Positions 60,639-64,000 of a stretch of DNA of 64,000 bases are shown here, piece by piece. The notes under the pieces were generated by a model. It saw only the letters and a program-made list of their open reading frames with translations. It ran no database searches and was not told where the DNA came from. This stretch comes from JABCPO02 sp052174015 (GTDB lineage Bacteria > Bacillota > Clostridia > TANB77 > CAG-508). Each line of letters starts with the position of its first letter. Positions within the stretch are counted from its first letter, which is position 1. The position numbers and the translations under genes were made by a program. The stretch lies in contig JBQMXM010000004.1 of assembly GCA_052174015.1 (NCBI GenBank), positions 1 to 64,000 on the forward strand, given 5' to 3'.

Positions 60639-62837
60639 TTATTCTGTAATTTCTTTCATTGATAATCCTAATTTTCCGTCTTCGTCTTTCTTTATAATCT
60701 TAACTGTAACTAATTGTTCTTCTTTAAGTACATCTTCTACATTTTCTATTCTAATCTTTGATATTTGTGATTTATGTAATAATCCTTCTTTTCCTCCACC
60801 TAAATCTACAAATGCTCCAAATGTTGTTATCTTAGTTACTAATCCTTTTGTAATATCTCCAACTTCATATTCTTTTGTTAATATTTCTATCATTTGAATT
60901 GCTCTATTTTGTTGTTCTTGATCTATTCCATAAATTAATATTGTTCCATCTTCTTGAATATCAATTTCTACACCTGTATCTTCAATAATTTTTGTAATAG
61001 TTTTTCCACCTGTTCCAATTACATCACGAATTTTATCTACTGGTATTTTAAATTGTGATATTTTTGGTGCATATTTAGATAATTCTTTTCTTGGTTCTGC
61101 TATTGCTTTTTTCATTACATCTTCTATTATCATTTTTCTAGCTGTATATGTTCTATCTAAAGCTTCTTCAATAACTTCTAAACTTAATCCATCATTTTTT
61201 ATATCTACTTGTATTGCAGTTATTCCATCTAATGTTCCTGCTACTTTAAAGTCCATTTCTCCAAAAAAGTCTTCTATACCTTGAATATCTGTTACCATTT
61301 GATATGTTCCATCTTTTCTTGTAAATAATCCTGTAGATATTCCAGCTACCATTTTTTTAATAGGTACTCCTGCATCCATTAATGCAAGTGTACTTGCACA
61401 TATTGCTCCTTGTGATGTAGAACCATTAGAACCTAAAACTTCTGATACTAATCTCATTGTATATGGGAATTCTTCTTTACTTGGTAATACTGGTATTAAT
61501 GCTTTTTCTGCTAATGCTCCATGACCAATTTCACGTCTTCCTGCTCCTCTTGATGGTTTTGCTTCTCCTACACTAAATCCTGGAAAATTATATTGATGCA
61601 TATATCTTTTTGTTTCTTCTAAATCTAAACCATCTAATCTTTGTTCTTCACTTAATTTTCCTAATGTTGCAATTGTTAATACTTGCGTTTCTCCTCTATT
61701 AAATAATCCTGTACCATGTACTCTTGGTATTAATCCTACTTCTGATGATAATTCTCTTACTTCATTATCAAGTCTTCCGTCTACTCTAGTATTTTTTTCT
61801 GTTATTAAAGTTTTAACTATTTTTTTCTCTACTTGTGTTACTGCTTCTTTTATACATTTTATATATTCTTTTGTTTTTAAAATATTATCTATATAGTATT
61901 TATCATTTAATCCATTTTCTTTTAAATAATTAATCTTTTTATCTATTATCTCCTTATTTATTTCAATATCACTTATTTCAAAATCAAAGTTTTCTAAATA
62001 TATTTTTTCTACAATATTTTGAATTTCTTCATCTAACTTTTGCTTATTTTTTCCATTTTCTAATAATATATCTTGTATTTGTTGTGCATATTTTGAATAT
62101 ACAAATTCTTCCATTTCTTCATATTTTTTAAATTGTTCTGTAGGTATTTCAAATTTTTCTTTCCCTATTTCTGATGCAATCTCATTAAACCAATTACATA
62201 TTTTAATGATTTCTTCATGTCCCTTTTTTATACATTTTAACATTATATCATTTGGAATTTCATATGCTAATGATTCAATCATAGTAATTTTTGATGTATT
62301 ACCTGCTAAAGTTAAATGTAGTTTTGATTTTTGCTTTTCTTCTTCTGTTGGATTTAATATTATCTCATCATCTATATAACCTACTTCAACTGCTCCAAGT
62401 GGTCCATTAAACGGAACATTAGATACCATAGAAACAATCATACTTGCAAGCATTCCTGCAACTAATGGTGAATGATTATAGTCTGATGATAATACTAATA
62501 ATGATATTACAACATCATTTCTTAAATTTTTAGGGAAAAATGGTCTTAATGGTCTATCTATTGCCCTTGCATTTAAAATTGCTTTATCTGTTGGTCTTCC
62601 TTCCCTTTTATTATATCCTCCAGGTATTTTTCCAACTGCATATAATCTTTCTTGATAATCTACTGATAATGGGAAAAAATCTAAATCTGTTTTAGCTTCT
62701 TTTGATGCTACAATTGTTGCTAAAACTTGTGTTTCTCCAAACTTTAGCATTACAGAAGAATTAGTTTGATTTGCATATTTTCCAAATTCTAATTCTAATT
62801 TTCTTCCAGTATATTCCATTTCATATTTTTTATACAT
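60639..62837 (-). CDS. pnp: Polynucleotide phosphorylase
   Basis: This is a 3'-5' phosphorolytic exoribonuclease that also adds tails, 732 residues from the preferred start. It has two RNase PH domains (the second with FSVGEAKPSRGAGRREIGHG, the phosphate site SNGSTSQGAICA and the metal-binding DFKVAGT), then a KH domain (IGTGGKTITKIIEDTG) and an S1 domain (KGLVTKITTFGAFVDLGGGKEGLLHKSQIS, read here in family order). The frame opens at 62852, but AGAGG sits before the ATG at 62837. That start lies 8 bases inside the M24 gene, so the two are coupled. rpsO is not adjacent here. Confidence 0.97.
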   Translation of the reverse strand: MYKKYEMEYTGRKLELEFGKYANQTNSSVMLKFGETQVLATIVASKEAKTDLDFFPLSVDYQERLYAVGKIPGGYNKREGRPTDKAILNARAIDRPLRPFFPKNLRNDVVISLLVLSSDYNHSPLVAGMLASMIVSMVSNVPFNGPLGAVEVGYIDDEIILNPTEEEKQKSKLHLTLAGNTSKITMIESLAYEIPNDIMLKCIKKGHEEIIKICNWFNEIASEIGKEKFEIPTEQFKKYEEMEEFVYSKYAQQIQDILLENGKNKQKLDEEIQNIVEKIYLENFDFEISDIEINKEIIDKKINYLKENGLNDKYYIDNILKTKEYIKCIKEAVTQVEKKIVKTLITEKNTRVDGRLDNEVRELSSEVGLIPRVHGTGLFNRGETQVLTIATLGKLSEEQRLDGLDLEETKRYMHQYNFPGFSVGEAKPSRGAGRREIGHGALAEKALIPVLPSKEEFPYTMRLVSEVLGSNGSTSQGAICASTLALMDAGVPIKKMVAGISTGLFTRKDGTYQMVTDIQGIEDFFGEMDFKVAGTLDGITAIQVDIKNDGLSLEVIEEALDRTYTARKMIIEDVMKKAIAEPRKELSKYAPKISQFKIPVDKIRDVIGTGGKTITKIIEDTGVEIDIQEDGTILIYGIDQEQQNRAIQMIEILTKEYEVGDITKGLVTKITTFGAFVDLGGGKEGLLHKSQISKIRIENVEDVLKEEQLVTVKIIKKDEDGKLGLSMKEITE

Positions 62838-63909
62838 TTTTACCTCTTTCATTATTATAGTTTCTATTACTTTTTGTAAGTAATATATGATTTGTCTGTG
62901 TTATTTGTATTGTATCTTGAATTAATAATCCATATTCATCATCTACATATATTATTGGTTCTAATATTAATACCATATTTTCTTTAAATGTATTGATTAT
63001 TCCATCTTTTTTAATCTCTATCTCATCATTATCCAAACCTATACTTCTAAATGTTTGGTAACTAATATTCCAATTAATTCTTTCAAGTTCAAAATACATC
63101 TGCATATATTTATCATATATATTGTTGCCATTTTTAATTTCTCTAAGCATCTCATCATGTAAATTATATAGTTTTAAATATTGTTCTTTCATTTTAGGAT
63201 TTTTATCTAATATATTGCCAAAAAATATAGTTCTTCCTATTGTTGATAAATATCCAGTATTTTTGTCTTTAGCTGTAATTGATATAATTATTATATCATC
63301 TTTTTTAAGCCTATTATTTGTTGGTTTTAGATATTGTTTAGATGTATTTTTACCAAATGATATTTTAGGAACCTCATATAGTTCTAACATATTAATTTTT
63401 AATAATTTTTGTACTTCTAAATAGATATCTTTTTCTGAAATTCCTACCTTTAACCCTTTAACTATTAAACTATATATGTCATCTAATTTTTTAGATACAT
63501 TTGATATACTAGCTATTTCTTCATTATCTTTAACGCTTCTCATACTGATTATACTATTACCAAAAGGTACTAATTCTGATTTAAATAACTGCTTATATTT
63601 AGTATATTCTTTAAAAGTTATACTCTGCTCTTCTATACCAAGCACAGAATCAGCTTCAAAAAAAACAGAATAATCAAATATTTTTTCTATCACCTTAACT
63701 ATAACTTGCTTATCTATTGTAAGTAGACTATTAACATGCATAACATATCTCTGATATGTTATATATATATTATCTTCTTTAGTTATAAGTAATATACCTT
63801 TAACATCTATTCCAGTTAAATAATAAATACTTATAGGGTCTGTAATTATCATTCCATCTAGATTATTATTTGCTATTTCTTGTCTTAATTTTTGTATTCT
63901 TGAAATCAT
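62830..63909 (-). CDS. M24 peptidase-fold protein, probably catalytically inactive
   Basis: This is a 359-residue creatinase/aminopeptidase-P-fold protein with both the N-terminal domain (IYYLTGIDVKGILLI) and the C-terminal pita-bread domain. Metal ligands of the family (Asp, Asp, His, Glu, Glu) are mostly lost: the DiG/SDITRT pair is SITAKD and STIGRT, the GHGIGL His is in FRSIGL, the last Glu in the iEDt motif is IQDT, and only LEPIIY keeps its Glu. Such members may bind peptides or ribosomes instead of cleaving. TTGGAG precedes the start. It overlaps the pnp start by 8 bases. Confidence 0.82.
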   Translation of the reverse strand: MISRIQKLRQEIANNNLDGMIITDPISIYYLTGIDVKGILLITKEDNIYITYQRYVMHVNSLLTIDKQVIVKVIEKIFDYSVFFEADSVLGIEEQSITFKEYTKYKQLFKSELVPFGNSIISMRSVKDNEEIASISNVSKKLDDIYSLIVKGLKVGISEKDIYLEVQKLLKINMLELYEVPKISFGKNTSKQYLKPTNNRLKKDDIIIISITAKDKNTGYLSTIGRTIFFGNILDKNPKMKEQYLKLYNLHDEMLREIKNGNNIYDKYMQMYFELERINWNISYQTFRSIGLDNDEIEIKKDGIINTFKENMVLILEPIIYVDDEYGLLIQDTIQITQTNHILLTKSNRNYNNERGKNV

Positions 63910-64000
63910 ATATACTCCAATATACTATATAGTTTTAAATATTTATATAATATTATTAATATAATATCATAAATATATATTTTTTTAAATACTTATTAAT

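Overview
The window is very AT-rich chromosomal DNA from a low-GC Gram-positive (Bacillota/Clostridia-type) anaerobe. The evidence is a PolC-type DNA polymerase III, WhiA, an MreB-like actin, Obg, rubrerythrin with a CcdA/thioredoxin set, strong AGGAGG-type ribosome binding sites and sigma-A promoters (TTGACA, 17 bp, TATAAT). TGA is used as a stop (frr ends in TGA inside an ATGA overlap), so the standard bacterial code applies. An uncultured gut Clostridia lineage with a reduced, extremely AT-rich genome would fit, but that is inference. All but one of the protein genes lie on the minus strand. I see no rRNA, tRNA, CRISPR, transposase or phage genes.

Layout by coordinate (transcription mostly runs right to left). 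1-4132: tsaD, metallophosphoesterase, polysaccharide deacetylase and a KAP-type NTPase broken at its Walker A motif, tightly spaced. 4258-5963: two poorly characterised genes. 6063-8116: rubrerythrin-ccdA-thioredoxin-thioredoxin redox operon. 8206-16984: polC with gpsA, a membrane protein, a pilin-like protein and a zinc-ribbon membrane protein. 17157-25584: housekeeping lipid and translation genes (frr-uppS-cdsA), a P-type ATPase and an ICMT-like enzyme, interspersed with three members of an unrecognised paralogous family. Each of the three has its own promoter, leader hairpin and terminator. 25792-31535: obg, a LexA-like protein without catalytic residues and a 1226-residue protein with mTERF-like repeats. 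31754-41684: two glycyl-tRNA synthetases, rlmH, a TPR protein, ychF, mreB-like, metG, trmH. 41754-55558: split comEC, SH3 protein, aspS, hemW, divergent whiA, a truB-prmC fusion, nrnA, trmL, rlmB, trpS. 55748-60523: one small plus-strand gene, two tandem pilin-like genes and a membrane-anchored protein. 60639-63909: pnp and a catalytically degenerate M24 peptidase-like gene.

Themes: translation and RNA modification dominate (five aminoacyl-tRNA synthetases, four SPOUT-type methyltransferase genes, TruB, PrmC, Frr, Obg, YchF, TsaD, PNPase). The observations most worth a second look are: (1) a 16-base box repeated four times at a fixed 28-30 nt upstream of the -35 element of four promoters; (2) the mTERF-like repeat protein beside a non-cleavable LexA homologue; (3) three pilin-like paralogues with hypervariable C-termini whose codon usage looks like diversity-generating mutagenesis; (4) a TruB-PrmC fusion; (5) a three-gene paralogous family with conserved leader hairpins; (6) paired canonical and divergent glycyl-tRNA synthetases whose 3' flanks are near-identical.
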